From NCBI RefSeq assembly GCF_050436995.1, contig NC_134757.1:9932501-9996500 (forward strand): DNA of 64,000 nucleotides, written 5' to 3'. The position numbers and the translations under genes were made by a program. Below the pieces are notes generated by a model. It saw only the letters and a program-made list of their open reading frames with translations, did not search any database and was not told the DNA's origin. This document shows positions 63,726 through 64,000 of this stretch, piece after piece. Position 1 is the first letter of the stretch. Every line of letters begins with the position of its first letter. Source of the stretch: Anticarsia gemmatalis (Eukaryota > Arthropoda > Insecta > Lepidoptera > Erebidae).

Positions 63726-64000
63726 TTAGTTCTTTGGAATCAGGAGACCGCGGGCTATTTGAGAAAGTTTTCGGTTTGTTTGTACGATAGATAGTTACCG
63801 AAATACATTAAATAAAAACACAGTATTTTTACAAAAAAAAACATTTTTTTAATAAAAAATACAGTATCTGTGTTATTTTAAATTAAATAACAGTATCTCA
63901 CTATTAACTGTGTTTTTTTAACGTGAATACATTTTAATTTTTCTTTCTTTGCTTGATTATAACACGGCTTCTTCAGTTACTGTGATTGCGTATAAAATAT

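Larger units (their letters stand above)
42633..64000. other. Gene-free stretch, possibly intronic
   Basis: Apart from the elements listed separately, AT-rich DNA with chance ORFs only on both strands. No tRNA, rRNA or known microRNA recognised. Confidence 0.45.

Overview
The window looks like nuclear DNA of a moth or butterfly. It is AT-rich and intron-rich. It carries repeat families typical of Lepidoptera: a tRNA-derived SINE with a Pol III promoter, LINE tails of the 'CCAGCAGTGGGAC' type, short dispersed repeats ending in ATTAGTATAGAT, and TTAA- and TA-flanked MITEs. The assignment to Lepidoptera is inference from repeat style. The species cannot be named from sequence alone.

Only two protein genes are well supported, and they converge. 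On the + strand, 4368-5275 is the terminal coding exon of an alpha/beta-hydrolase of the serine hydrolase-like (SERHL/kraken) family. On the - strand, 18509 down to 10317 is a gene of the ZNFX1 family (NFX1-type zinc finger-containing protein 1, an SF1 RNA helicase). I rebuilt it as 13 exons with consensus splice sites and consistent phases, 3351 nt and 1117 codons. It covers the N-terminal region and the complete helicase core. The cysteine-rich NFX1 zinc-finger exons expected next are not visible in the 10 kb that follow. The locus also holds a partial tandem copy of the exon that carries helicase motif IV; the exonic part of that copy is much better preserved than its intronic flank.

From 18.7 to 64 kb I find no convincing protein gene. 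A CpG-rich block at 25.25-25.63 kb with a GC box, an inverted CCAAT box and a strong splice donor (ACAG|GTAAGTG) looks like the promoter and 5' noncoding exon of a + strand gene whose long first intron may fill much of the rest. Other points of structure are three CACGTG boxes within 39 bp (28.5 kb), an E2F-like pair (56.4 kb), a CCAAT-rich block (57.1 kb), a hairpin-containing 62-codon ORF (51.8 kb), TTAA-flanked piggyBac-like MITEs (45.7, 52.2 and 61.8 kb), a TA-flanked MITE (39.5 kb), a cluster of three copies of one dispersed repeat (40.3-42.6 kb), and two abutting perfect palindromes of 34 and 46 bp (63.65 kb).

No rRNA, functional tRNA, CRISPR array, bacterial operon or viral genome was seen. 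Function is supported only for the two genes; the rest rests on sequence shape.
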